DNA of 64,000 bases from DATAXI01 sp963756185. Lineage in GTDB: Bacteria; Verrucomicrobiota; Verrucomicrobiia; Chthoniobacterales; Chthoniobacteraceae. The notes under the pieces are model-generated. The model was not told the origin of the DNA. It saw only the letters and a program-made list of their open reading frames with translations, and made no database searches. The translations under genes were made by a program, and so were the position numbers. Positions 24,244-33,452 of the stretch are shown here, piece after piece; position 1 is the stretch's first letter; the number at the start of each line of letters is the position of its first letter. Location of the stretch: positions 186,001 through 250,000 of the forward strand of contig CAVWMS010000011.1 in NCBI GenBank assembly GCA_963756185.1, written 5' to 3'.

Positions 24244-25809
24244 TCATTTCTTCGGCCCCTCGAGAGCCGGCGAATCCCGGATAACCAACCCCTTCACATC
24301 CGGAGCGAAGATCGCCGCGGCCACTCCTTCCGCGACTTGCGGCTGCACATTGTCGATCACCAGGCCGTCCACGTCAGTAAAATATCCCGCCGGCCTCAAT
24401 TCACTCGACTTATAACTAAAGTTGATATTCGCCAGTTCCAGCCCCTGCACGTGCCGCGCAAAGATCCCGTAAGCCGGCATCGTATGGAGCCCGCTCGGCT
24501 CCGGATAGCCCGTGCCCAGCTCCTTCGGCTGCAAGGCCGCATCCGCCTGCGTTCCCCCGCCGTTGCTGATGAGCCGGATGTTATCGAGCCGGACACCCTG
24601 CACGGGCAAACCCGGCATGCCCATCACCTGGATGCCGCTCATCTTCCCCACGCCGTCCGCAATCACATTGGAAATCAATATATTGCGCGCGATGCTTTGG
24701 GTTTTCAGGTCCGGCGTCCGGTCCCGCTTCCCGGTGGTGATATAGATGGCGTAACTCGGAACATCCACCATTGTGATGTTATTGACCGTGATATCCTCCA
24801 TCACTCCCCCGTCCACCTCCTCGAGCGCAAGACCGCGGCAGCTCCGGAAGGTACAGTTCGATATGGTGCAATTCCGATACCCGCCGCTCGATTCCGTGCC
24901 GAACTTGATGCGTCCGTTCTCGTTCTTGTCCGGTTTCATCGTCCCGTCCAGCAACGAACCCACCGCGAAACCCGACACCTGGCAGTTGGTGATGGTCAGG
25001 TTCTCCGTCAACCGCGGCTCGCCCAGCGCGTAAGTGCTCTTGGGGCAAATTCCATCGTCATTCGGCGAATTAACCAGGCAATTCGACACCGTCGTGTTGC
25101 GGCAGCAGTCGATATCCATGCCATCGCGATTCGTATCGATGGTAACATGGTCTATCGCCGTGTTGTCGCACCCGGTAACAAGGATTGCAAAATGTCCGCC
25201 CTTAAAAATCGTCACGTCGCGGATCAGCACATTCCGGCAAAGCTTCAATGCGATCGCTTTGTTCCCTATGCGCAGCGCGTCCGCCGGAGGCGGTGAGGCC
25301 AGCGGCGCGGAGAATCCGTCGATGTGATCCTGCGGCCCGTCGCCGGTCACCAGCCCGCCGCCGCTGATCATCCCGTGGCCGCTGATGGTTACGTTGACCA
25401 GGTTCTCGCCCCAGATCAGGCTGTTGTGAAAGAAGGTATGCCCCCCGTCCTGGTATGCCTTGCCCTGAAATGCCTCCACCGGATCATACGCTTTCATCGA
25501 CTGCGGCGCGCCGAGGATGGTCGCCCCCGCGTCGATCATCAGGTTGATGTTACTCTTGAGATGAATCGAGCCGCTCAAGTAAGTCCCCGCCGGCAGGATC
25601 ACCGTACCCCCACCCGCCTGCGAAGCCGCGTCGATCGCCTTGTCTATCGCCGGGCTATCCAGGTTCTTGCCGTCGCCGACCGCGCCGAAATCGCGCACGT
25701 TAAAGTAGCTCGAACTGGACGGCTCGCCCGCGTTCAATTTTCCACAAACAAGGAGCGCCAGGAGGCAAAACAACCCGGCCCACGGGGTATGATAGGGGGA
25801 TCTATTCAT
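24244..25809 (-). CDS. GH28 family pectin-degrading glycoside hydrolase
   Basis: 521 residues from ATG 25809, with signal peptide (AGLFCLLALLVCGKLNA, cleavage near residue 28). A right-handed beta-helix begins with YFNVRDFGAVGDGKNLDSPA. Catalytic motifs of GH28 appear in order: NRDGMDID, NSPNDDGICPKS (the Asp pair), GFAVGS in place of the usual GHG region, and GRIKFGTE (RIK). The His of GHG is absent, so polygalacturonase-like but possibly altered specificity. The secreted enzyme would act on plant cell-wall pectin, fitting the CE15 esterase at 33.5 kb. Confidence 0.85.
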   Translation of the reverse strand: MNRSPYHTPWAGLFCLLALLVCGKLNAGEPSSSSYFNVRDFGAVGDGKNLDSPAIDKAIDAASQAGGGTVILPAGTYLSGSIHLKSNINLMIDAGATILGAPQSMKAYDPVEAFQGKAYQDGGHTFFHNSLIWGENLVNVTISGHGMISGGGLVTGDGPQDHIDGFSAPLASPPPADALRIGNKAIALKLCRNVLIRDVTIFKGGHFAILVTGCDNTAIDHVTIDTNRDGMDIDCCRNTTVSNCLVNSPNDDGICPKSTYALGEPRLTENLTITNCQVSGFAVGSLLDGTMKPDKNENGRIKFGTESSGGYRNCTISNCTFRSCRGLALEEVDGGVMEDITVNNITMVDVPSYAIYITTGKRDRTPDLKTQSIARNILISNVIADGVGKMSGIQVMGMPGLPVQGVRLDNIRLISNGGGTQADAALQPKELGTGYPEPSGLHTMPAYGIFARHVQGLELANINFSYKSSELRPAGYFTDVDGLVIDNVQPQVAEGVAAAIFAPDVKGLVIRDSPALEGPKK

Positions 25810-25935
25810 CGGGGAGCAGCCGTTATCGGCGGAGGATTCGCTCGAGTCAAGGTTCTCTCCATACAAAGTGCATCACAACCCGCCTCCAAATATCATCCGG
25901 CTCCCGATAATAGGGTGAGGCAACCGCCTCGACTT

Positions 25936-26163
25936 ATGAAATCGACAGCGCTCGTTGGAATCATCCTCATCGTCCTCGGTATTGCCGCCCTCGCTTACCA
26001 GGGCATTACCTACACGCAACGGGAGACCGCCTTCAAAGCCGGCCCGATCCACATCGAGGCCGACCGCGAACACTTCGTCCCCCTGCCTCCCATCATCGGC
26101 GCCGCCGCCGTCATTGGCGGCATCGTCCTGGTGGTGTTCGGCGCCCGGCGGGCTGAGGCTTAA
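25936..26163 (+). CDS. Small two-helix membrane protein (DUF3185-like)
   Basis: 75 residues with two transmembrane helices (ALVGIILIVLGIAALAYQG and PPIIGAAAVIGGIVLVVFGA) joined by a polar loop. This matches the DUF3185 pattern. ATG 25936 is chosen over a much longer open frame that is only the antisense of the GH28 gene. Its stop shares the palindrome TTAA (26160-26163) with the stop of the convergent gene. Confidence 0.7.
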   Translation: MKSTALVGIILIVLGIAALAYQGITYTQRETAFKAGPIHIEADREHFVPLPPIIGAAAVIGGIVLVVFGARRAEA

Positions 26164-26669
26164 TCCAGCCCCAGCAGCGCCAGCAGGTTGGCGTCAATCA
26201 CGCCCGTCACCGGCAGGTTATTGTCCCGCTGGAAAGCCTCGATCGCCGACTGCGTCACCGGCCCGATGGTCCCGCTGGCCACTCCGTGGTAATACCCTCG
26301 CTGCGTCAGCGCCTGCTGCACAGCCGTGTTCACCGCGGTGGCATTGTCAGGAGTGGCGTTGTCGGCCGCGGCATTTTGATCACTCTCATCCGGGTAGTCG
26401 TACCCGTAGTAGTACGGATAAGAGTCGTAGTAATAATACGGGTAACCCCCATAAAAATACCCGCGCCCGCCCCCTGCCCCGGTGTTAAAACGTGTCCCTC
26501 CAAACGCAAATCCGGGCCGCGATACGAACGCGCCACCGCGAAACCCTCCTCCTGTCGCCACTCCGCCCGCCCCGACCGCCCGCCCGTAGCCGCCCCCGTT
26601 CGCAATCGCCTGCCCACTGGCCAGCAGCGCGACCGCTGCGACCAGGGCTCCAAAGTATCGAATTTTCAT
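26160..26669 (-). CDS. Secreted Gly/Tyr-rich protein with peptidoglycan-binding domain
   Basis: 169 residues from ATG 26669. A signal peptide (FGALVAAVALLASGQAIA) precedes a glycine-rich then tyrosine-rich region (YPYYYYDSYPYYYGYDYP), which is low-complexity. The C-terminal 60 residues are a PG_binding_1 domain: VQQALTQRGYYHGVASGTIG followed by TQSAIEAFQRDNNLPVTG. The protein probably attaches to or near the cell wall. It is divergent from the gene at 26796, with about 125 bp between them for both promoters. Confidence 0.8.
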   Translation of the reverse strand: MKIRYFGALVAAVALLASGQAIANGGGYGRAVGAGGVATGGGFRGGAFVSRPGFAFGGTRFNTGAGGGRGYFYGGYPYYYYDSYPYYYGYDYPDESDQNAAADNATPDNATAVNTAVQQALTQRGYYHGVASGTIGPVTQSAIEAFQRDNNLPVTGVIDANLLALLGLD

Positions 26670-26795
26670 AGGCATCACCTGCCACACCATTGGACACGCA
26701 CCGCGGAAAAATATTCACTCCGGCCCTTTCAGTGCGTAATTTTGCCCATGAAAGTCCTGAATGAACGCCGGCCGATCCAACGTACTTGCCTCTAA

Positions 26796-27974
26796 ATGAA
26801 TATCTCCATCCGCGCCCTGTTCACCGCAGCCCTCGCGGCAGCCTGCCTCCTTGCGCCTCGTCTCGATGCGCAGGACCAGCCCCAGGACTGGCTTTACGCC
26901 GCAAAGAAACAGACGGACAACCGCCCTTGCAAAGTCGATGCGTTAATCCAAGGCGGGGAGAATATGAGAATCCGCGGCATGCTCTCCGGCAGCGACTTTG
27001 ACGTTACCGTCCAGACACCGGCCAAGAACTTCCGCCAGATCCAGGTAGGCAGTTCTTACTGGATTTCTTCCGATTCCGGCAAGACCTGGCGCAAAGCTGA
27101 CTCCCCGGACCTTCGCTACTTCTACCTCGCCCACACGCCCATCAGATTCATTCCCGGCGAGAAAATTCCGCCATTTGAAGCCCTCAAAACCCTGCCGGAA
27201 AATGGCGAAACGCTCCAGCATATCCGGTTTATATCGCCGGAGCCGGAGCAATACGACCAGGACCGGCCCAATTATTGGATCAGAATGGACGGTGACAAGC
27301 CCGGCACGATCAAAAGATTCGCCGGTCCGCTCGTCTTCGATAACGATTATGTCCCCACCCTCATCGAATACACCATGCTGAGTGCTACTTCGGCCATCCT
27401 GCCGCCGCCCGGCAATCCGGAAGCGGCGCCGAAGCCAGGTCCGGAGGACCTTCTCATTGGCGCGTTGAATAACATGGATGCGGGAGGCCCCATCGAGGTA
27501 CACGCGACACTAACTTACAAGAAGGTGGCCACCTTTCACGGCATCATCTTTCACAGGGATTTTGACTTGGTCCAGGAAGGAACCGTCCCTGTGCATTCCA
27601 TCGCCATCAAAGACCGGGCCTGGGGGAGTTTTGATAATGGAAAGACTTGGAGAAAAGAGGATCCGGATGACAGGCTGGCTTACGGCTTGCTTTACGCGCC
27701 CATTGTTCCGGGCCATATGCAAATGACATTCGAAGTGCTGGGCAAGGAACAACATGACGGCCAAACCTGGCTTCACATTGCGGGGAAGCGGGACTCAGAG
27801 GACCAGTCACTTGACGAGGTCCCCCAGTACTGGATCCAAATCGACGGGAATGGGAATCCCGTGTATGTCAGGCGTTATCAGGGCGCGGTGCTCACCCAAG
27901 GCCAAATGATCAAATCTGTCGAAGCGTTCGAGCCCGCTCCACCCGATACTGCCATTAATCCGCCGGTCAAATAA
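26796..27974 (+). CDS. Secreted protein with internally duplicated domain
   Basis: 392 residues with a signal peptide (ALFTAALAAACLLAPRLDA, cleavage near residue 25). The two halves are homologous: SSDSGKTWRKADSPDLRYFY in the first corresponds to SFDNGKTWRKEDPDDRLAYG in the second, and NYWIRMDGDKPGTIKRFAG to QYWIQIDGNGNPVYVRRYQG. Each half would be a beta-rich domain of the LolA/periplasmic-lipid-carrier size, but I recognise no family. Its last 8 bp overlap the convergent putA gene. Confidence 0.7.
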   Translation: MNISIRALFTAALAAACLLAPRLDAQDQPQDWLYAAKKQTDNRPCKVDALIQGGENMRIRGMLSGSDFDVTVQTPAKNFRQIQVGSSYWISSDSGKTWRKADSPDLRYFYLAHTPIRFIPGEKIPPFEALKTLPENGETLQHIRFISPEPEQYDQDRPNYWIRMDGDKPGTIKRFAGPLVFDNDYVPTLIEYTMLSATSAILPPPGNPEAAPKPGPEDLLIGALNNMDAGGPIEVHATLTYKKVATFHGIIFHRDFDLVQEGTVPVHSIAIKDRAWGSFDNGKTWRKEDPDDRLAYGLLYAPIVPGHMQMTFEVLGKEQHDGQTWLHIAGKRDSEDQSLDEVPQYWIQIDGNGNPVYVRRYQGAVLTQGQMIKSVEAFEPAPPDTAINPPVK

Positions 27975-30918
27975 CCTCTGGCGGCGCAGGCCCCGCTGCA
28001 AATCCGTGCCGCAGCAGATTCTCACTGATTGCGCGCGGCAGCAGAAAATTTTGCAGGTAATCGCTCCCGCCCGCCTTGGTCCCCCCGCCCGACATCCGGA
28101 ACCCGCCAAACGGATGCCGCCCCACCAATGCCCCTGTAATTCCACGGTTGATATACAAATTACCCACTTCGAAATCCCGCTTCACCCGCTCGATATTGCG
28201 CGGGCTGCGCGAAAAGAATCCGCCGGTAAGTGCAAACTCCGTGCCGTTTGCGATCTTCAACGCTTCATCCAGATCCCGCGCGCGAATCACTCCCAACACC
28301 GGCCCGAATATCTCCTCCTGCGCCAGCGGCGAATCCGGTGGAACATCACAAAAGATCGTCGGCCCGATAAAGTAACCTTCGCCCGTCGGAACCGGCGCCG
28401 CGGAAGCAAGCCGCGCATAACTCCTCGCCCCTTCAATGTAACCCTTGATACGTTGAAAAGCCGCCTTGTCGATCACCGGACCGATCACATTCGCCGGCTC
28501 TTCCGGCGGCCCGATGCGCAGGCTCGAAGCCGCATCCACCAGCCGCGCCAGCAGTTTCTCGTACGTCGACTCCAGCACGATAAGCCGCGACGCCGCCGAA
28601 CATTTTTGCCCCTGGTATCCAAATGCCGATGCCAGGATCGCCGGCGTCGCCTCGTCCAGGTCCGCGTCGGAATCCACGATGATGGCGTTCTTCCCCCCCA
28701 TTTCGCACACGACCTTCTTCAATTGCATCTGACCCGGCGCCGTCCGTCCCGCCGTTTCCCAAATCCTCAAGCCGACCTCCTTCGATCCCGTAAATGCGAT
28801 CACCGCCACGTCCGGATGCGCCACCAGCCACGCGCCCACCGCCGCGCCCGGTCCCGGCAGGAATTGCAGCGACCCCGCCGGCGCGCCCGCATCGCGAAAT
28901 ATCCGCGCAAGCCGCGCGCCGATTACCGCCGATTGCTCCGAGGGCTTCATAATCACGCAGTTTCCCGCCACCAGCGCCGCCGCCGTCATCCCGCAAAGAA
29001 TCGCCAGCGGAAAATTCCACGGCGCAATGACCACGGCGACGCCCCGCGCCATGTAATGATGGATATTCAGCTCCCCCGGCACCGGGCACACCGCCGACGC
29101 GATCCGCCGCATCTCGCCCGCGTAGAACCTGCAAAAATCAATCGCCTCCGCGACATCCGCATCCGCCTCCTCCCAATTCTTTCCCGTCTCGAATACCTCG
29201 ATCGCCGCTATCTCAAAGCGCGCGTCACTTATCAACCCCGCGGCCCGATCCAATACCGCCGCGCGCGCGTCCACGCTTAGCCGGCTCCAATGCGGCAACT
29301 CCGCCTTTGCCTCCGCAATCGCCGCGGCCGCCTCCTCGACGCCCGCCTGCGCGACCCTTCCAATCACTTCCGACGGCCTCGCCGGATTCGCGGACACCAG
29401 TTCCTCCTTCGTCCGCACCTCCTTGTTTCCAATCAGCAACGGATGATACCCGCCCATCCTCGCCCGCGCATCCAGCAGCGCCCCGCGCATCCGCTCCCGC
29501 GCCTCCGCGCGCGTAAAGTCCGTATGCGGCTCGTTATGAAACGGCGGCTCCGGCCATGCCCCCGTTGCCGCGGCCCGGCTCTTCTTCGGATCGCCGAGCA
29601 GCGCCTCGACCGGCGCGTCCTCTTCAAAGGTCGCGCGCAGAAATCCCTCGTTCGAAGTATTCTCGAGCAGCCGCCGCACGAGATAACTCATCCCCGGCAA
29701 CACTTCGCCGATCGGACAATACTCGCGCACCCGGTGCCCCATCTCGATCAGCGCTTGTTTGATAGGCTCGGCCATCCCGTATAGCATTTGTATCTCGTAA
29801 CTTCGCCGGTCGCGCCCCAGCGCCTCCGCCCGTGCCATGCACGCCGCCATGGTTCGCACGTTATGCGTGCCGAACGCGCATTCGATTGCCTCCGGATGCT
29901 CGAGCATCATCGCCGCCAGCTCCTCGTAGTTCGCATCCGTCTCATTCTTGTTATCAAACACCGGCGACGGCCAGCCCCGCTGCCGCGAAACGATGCTTTC
30001 CGTATCCCAGTAAGCTCCCTTCACCAGCCGCACCGTCACCCGCCGCCTTTGCGCCGACGCCCATTCGATCAACTCCCGCAGGTCGCGCCCGGAATCGCGC
30101 AGGTAAGCCTGCATCGCCAATCCAAGCCGCCCCGGCTCCGGGAACTCGTCCATCATCCGCTTGAATAAGTCAATCGTAACATCCTTCAGCGAGTAATGCT
30201 CCATGTCGAAGTTGATGAATACTCCCCGCTCCCTCGCCAGTTTCAGGATTGGCCGCAGCCGCGCCGCCAGATGCCCGATCGCATCCTCCGGCGCCGCCGG
30301 GCGTATTTGGGAATAGAGCGCCGATATCTTGATCGACACATTGACCTTCGGCATATCCCCGCTCTCATTCGCGTCGATCTGCTCGACGCGCGGCCACTTA
30401 TCCGCCGCATTCGCCAGTTTTTCGATCAATCGCAAGTAACGTCCCTGGTATTGCTCGGCCTCCCTTTCACTTACCACGGTCTCCCCCAGGATGTCCGCCG
30501 TGAACGCCAGCCGCCTCCCGCGCAGCGCCCTCAGCTTCGCAGCCGCCCCGTCCGCGTCCGCCGCCAGAATGAAGTTGCTCGCCATTTGCCGCACCCCCTG
30601 CCGCGCGGCAAATGCCAGCAGCCCCGGCGCCTTCGTTCCCACCTCGATCCCCGCGCGCAGCGCCCACGGCAGCAGGTTGCCATCCAGGTAGTCCCGCGTA
30701 TGCCGCGCCACATCCCCCGCCCCGTCCAGCGCCGGCAGCACGTCGATAAGCCGGAAAAGCTGCACCTTCAGTTTCTCCTCCCTCATCGACCAATCCAGCA
30801 ACTTCCCCGTCACCCCGTGCCGGCTGAAGACGCGCGGCTTCTTCCCCGCCATTCGCGCGAAAATCTCGCGCCCTTTTTTCTCGATCAACTCCTCTTCGTC
30901 TCGCGCTCGTTCGCTCAT
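27967..30918 (-). CDS. putA: Bifunctional proline dehydrogenase / glutamate-semialdehyde dehydrogenase
   Basis: 983 residues; oxidises proline to P5C with FAD, then P5C/glutamate semialdehyde to glutamate with NAD. The PRODH barrel occupies about 80-440, with RLVKGAYWDTE and the flavin-site LRxS-type end. P5CDH occupies about 500-970, with the catalytic Glu in VCEMGGKNAI and the Cys in YQGQKCSAASR. There is no N-terminal ribbon-helix-helix DNA-binding domain and no C-terminal extension, so this is a short, non-regulatory PutA. The start overlaps the agrE-like stop as ATGA, placing both enzymes of one pathway in a coupled pair. Confidence 0.95.
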   Translation of the reverse strand: MSERARDEEELIEKKGREIFARMAGKKPRVFSRHGVTGKLLDWSMREEKLKVQLFRLIDVLPALDGAGDVARHTRDYLDGNLLPWALRAGIEVGTKAPGLLAFAARQGVRQMASNFILAADADGAAAKLRALRGRRLAFTADILGETVVSEREAEQYQGRYLRLIEKLANAADKWPRVEQIDANESGDMPKVNVSIKISALYSQIRPAAPEDAIGHLAARLRPILKLARERGVFINFDMEHYSLKDVTIDLFKRMMDEFPEPGRLGLAMQAYLRDSGRDLRELIEWASAQRRRVTVRLVKGAYWDTESIVSRQRGWPSPVFDNKNETDANYEELAAMMLEHPEAIECAFGTHNVRTMAACMARAEALGRDRRSYEIQMLYGMAEPIKQALIEMGHRVREYCPIGEVLPGMSYLVRRLLENTSNEGFLRATFEEDAPVEALLGDPKKSRAAATGAWPEPPFHNEPHTDFTRAEARERMRGALLDARARMGGYHPLLIGNKEVRTKEELVSANPARPSEVIGRVAQAGVEEAAAAIAEAKAELPHWSRLSVDARAAVLDRAAGLISDARFEIAAIEVFETGKNWEEADADVAEAIDFCRFYAGEMRRIASAVCPVPGELNIHHYMARGVAVVIAPWNFPLAILCGMTAAALVAGNCVIMKPSEQSAVIGARLARIFRDAGAPAGSLQFLPGPGAAVGAWLVAHPDVAVIAFTGSKEVGLRIWETAGRTAPGQMQLKKVVCEMGGKNAIIVDSDADLDEATPAILASAFGYQGQKCSAASRLIVLESTYEKLLARLVDAASSLRIGPPEEPANVIGPVIDKAAFQRIKGYIEGARSYARLASAAPVPTGEGYFIGPTIFCDVPPDSPLAQEEIFGPVLGVIRARDLDEALKIANGTEFALTGGFFSRSPRNIERVKRDFEVGNLYINRGITGALVGRHPFGGFRMSGGGTKAGGSDYLQNFLLPRAISENLLRHGFAAGPAPPEVI

Positions 30919-32993
30919 GTTCCCAGCCTTTGCAGCAGCAGGCTCAAAAACAGCCCAACGTCGGTTACCACTCCCACGGATTCCAGCGAGCCGCGGTCCG
31001 CCAGCTTCGTCACCACCGCCGGATTAATGTCCACGCACACCAGCCGCACACCCGCGGGCGTCATGTTCCCCACCCCGATGGAATGCAGCATCGATCCCAG
31101 CATCAGGATCATGTCCGCACCGCGCGCCAGCCGCGTGTATTCATCCTGCGCGCGGATCAAATTCATTTCCGTGTCCGGCAGCGGCCCGTCGTCGCGGATC
31201 GATCCCGCCAGCGAGAAAGGCACGCCCGCTCGCACGCATTCGTAAAACACTCCGCGCGTCAGCACTCCCTGCTCGACCGCCTTGCGAATCCCGCCACACC
31301 GCCGGATCGTATTGATCGCCGCCAGATGGTGCCGGTGCCCGTGTGCCACCGGCTGCCCGCGCACCAGGTCCACTCCCAGCGACGTCCCCAGCAGCGCCTG
31401 CTCGATGTCGTGTACCGCTATCGCGTTGCCTCCCAGCAGCGCCTGCACATAGCCGTTGCGCGCCAGCCGCGCCAGATGTTCGCCGCCGCCGGTGTGTATC
31501 ACCACCGGCCCTGCCACCACCACGATCTTCCCCTTCTGCTCCCGCCACCGCCGCATCTCCCACGCGATTCGCTCGACCACCAAATCCACACGCCGCTCGC
31601 TCGACACCCCTTCCCCCATGAACGCAAATTCCCCGTTCCCCGCCGGCTTCCCCGCTTTCCGCCGCGTTCGCAGCCCGCTGCTCCCCGTCACCACCAGGTC
31701 CCCTTTTCTCAGCGCGCGAAAGAGCACGCATCGCGCCGTCGCCTTCCCTCCCGTTTCCACCGCCACCACGCCATCCATCCGCTGGTTGCGAACCGCGATC
31801 CATTTTCCTCCCACCCGCACTTCCGTCGGATAAATGGTCGACGCATAAAAATCCTCCGGCGCCACGCCGTCCATCGGCGCGGCCTCCAGCGCCGCGTCGC
31901 TCTCCTCCTCGGACACGCGCTTGCCCCCCAGTTCCATCAGCCGGCTCAGGATATTGTTGAGCCGCGTCTCCGACGCCGCCACCACCCGCATCTTCGCCCG
32001 CGAAGTGCTCGTCGATTGCCTCCCCAGCTCGAATTGCACCACTCGAAACGTCCCGCCGTTTTCCACCACCGCGTCGCCCGCTTTCTCCAGCAATCCCTCG
32101 TGCAGCAGATGCCCCTCCAGCGTGACAATTCCCTCGCGCACGCTCGTCGATGCCGCCCCGCTGGCCGGCGCGCGGTTCGCCAGCCGCAGCACCAGGCATT
32201 TCGCCGCCCCGCCCGCCTTCATGAATTCACCCAGCGGCGTTTCGATCACCTTGAATCCCGCCTCTGTCAGCCGCTCGCCCAGCTCCTTCCCAACCTTGTT
32301 CACGATGAGATAATCCCGAATGTTGATCGCGTTGCACGCGAAGGCCGCCGCGTCGTCGTTTCCCACCGTGATCCGTTTCTCCGCCGGCACCAGTTGCTCG
32401 ATCTGCAAAAGCGAATCCGCGTCGAACGCTCGCGGAAAATACATCACATACCCGCGCTCGAGCGGGCAGAGGCATGTGTCCAGATGATAGAATCGTTCGT
32501 CCGCCAGCCGCAGCGACACCACCCGCATCTCGAGCGCTTCCGCCAGCGCCGGGTGCGCCCCCAGGTCCGTGCGCATCCCATAGCCCACCCAAATCAATCC
32601 CCGCTCATTATCCAGCAGCGCGTCCCCCTCCCCCTCGAACGGGACATCGCCGGCCAGTTCGATCACCTCGAACCCCGCCCGCTCGAACCATTGCCTGAAA
32701 TGCTCCATCTCCCCCTGCCGTTCGCGATACGCAAAGCGGCTCAGCACCGCCTTTTTTTCCACGATCAATCCGCCGTTAGCCGTGAATACCATGTCCGGCA
32801 GCCCCTGCACCGGCTCCGCAAGCTCGACCTCGGCCAATTCCTCGATGGTTCCCCGCAGCCGCTCCCACTCCAGGATCGCCGCCTCATGGTTCACGCGACG
32901 GATATTCCCCGCCATCCACGGGTTGATTACATATTCCACCCCGTAATGCGCCGGCGCACACATCAGAAATCGCCCTCCACGATCCATTTCCAA
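30915..32993 (-). CDS. agrE: AgrE/ArgZ-type arginine dihydrolase fused to ornithine cyclodeaminase (LOR/SDH) domain
   Basis: 692 residues. Residues 1-285 form a guanidine-modifying domain of the ArgZ/AgrE type: CAPAHYGVEYVINPWMAGN at the start, FTANGG (N73), FYHLDTCLCPLE (H170) and GGAAKCLVLR (C266). These line up, two residues shifted, with the Asn/His/Cys active site I recall for ArgZ. Residues 286-692 are the LOR/SDH (TIGR00300-type) domain that in AgrE converts ornithine to proline. Predicted net reaction: arginine to ornithine plus ammonia and CO2, then to proline. putA follows with an ATGA overlap, completing a route to glutamate. Confidence 0.88.
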   Translation of the reverse strand: MEMDRGGRFLMCAPAHYGVEYVINPWMAGNIRRVNHEAAILEWERLRGTIEELAEVELAEPVQGLPDMVFTANGGLIVEKKAVLSRFAYRERQGEMEHFRQWFERAGFEVIELAGDVPFEGEGDALLDNERGLIWVGYGMRTDLGAHPALAEALEMRVVSLRLADERFYHLDTCLCPLERGYVMYFPRAFDADSLLQIEQLVPAEKRITVGNDDAAAFACNAINIRDYLIVNKVGKELGERLTEAGFKVIETPLGEFMKAGGAAKCLVLRLANRAPASGAASTSVREGIVTLEGHLLHEGLLEKAGDAVVENGGTFRVVQFELGRQSTSTSRAKMRVVAASETRLNNILSRLMELGGKRVSEEESDAALEAAPMDGVAPEDFYASTIYPTEVRVGGKWIAVRNQRMDGVVAVETGGKATARCVLFRALRKGDLVVTGSSGLRTRRKAGKPAGNGEFAFMGEGVSSERRVDLVVERIAWEMRRWREQKGKIVVVAGPVVIHTGGGEHLARLARNGYVQALLGGNAIAVHDIEQALLGTSLGVDLVRGQPVAHGHRHHLAAINTIRRCGGIRKAVEQGVLTRGVFYECVRAGVPFSLAGSIRDDGPLPDTEMNLIRAQDEYTRLARGADMILMLGSMLHSIGVGNMTPAGVRLVCVDINPAVVTKLADRGSLESVGVVTDVGLFLSLLLQRLGT

Positions 32994-33035
32994 CCATAAC
33001 CGCGCCGCCCCACCGATGCAATCCGCCTCGGCGCT

Positions 33036-33446
33036 CTATTTCTTCCCGCCCGGTCCCGCGCCGGGAAACCATTCCGTGTGCTGGTCGCCGTTCCGGCCCC
33101 AGTAAGTCACCCGTTTCCCGCGCAGGAACGCAAAGTAACCCTGCACTCCCGCCGCGATTGCGCGTTCCGTGAACTGCCGGTACTTCTGCCCGTTCTGCTG
33201 GCTGTCCAGGATCGCCGCTCGCAGCGCCTTCGCGTCAAAATCCGCCGCAACCCTCCGCAATCCCTCGTAGGTGATCGGCGTCGTCACCGTATCCCCTCCC
33301 GCTCCGTAAAACGTCTTCCGCATTGCCACGTAATCCACGTGGTAATACTCGACTCCGGCATCCATCAGCCGCCCCACCACTTCGGGAAAAGACATCGTCC
33401 CGTCCAGCGTCGCGCGAGCCGTCCCGAAAATGACCTCGGTATTCAT
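33036..33446 (-). CDS. DUF1398 family protein
   Basis: 136 residues, soluble. The sequence FPEVVGRLMDAGVEYYHVDY followed by RKTFYGAGGD and the end region GVQGYFAFLRGKRVTYWGR is typical of DUF1398. No catalytic motif is known to me. It lies 42 bp upstream of agrE and 6 bp after the CE15 stop, so it probably shares their transcript. Function unknown. Confidence 0.8.
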   Translation of the reverse strand: MNTEVIFGTARATLDGTMSFPEVVGRLMDAGVEYYHVDYVAMRKTFYGAGGDTVTTPITYEGLRRVAADFDAKALRAAILDSQQNGQKYRQFTERAIAAGVQGYFAFLRGKRVTYWGRNGDQHTEWFPGAGPGGKK

Positions 33447-33452
33447 GCGATT

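Noticed and set aside
30930..32999. A 689-codon open frame on the plus strand antisense to agrE
   Set aside because: It mirrors the codon periodicity of a GC-rich gene; its product is an Arg/His/Pro-rich string without domains, while the minus strand encodes clear AgrE motifs.
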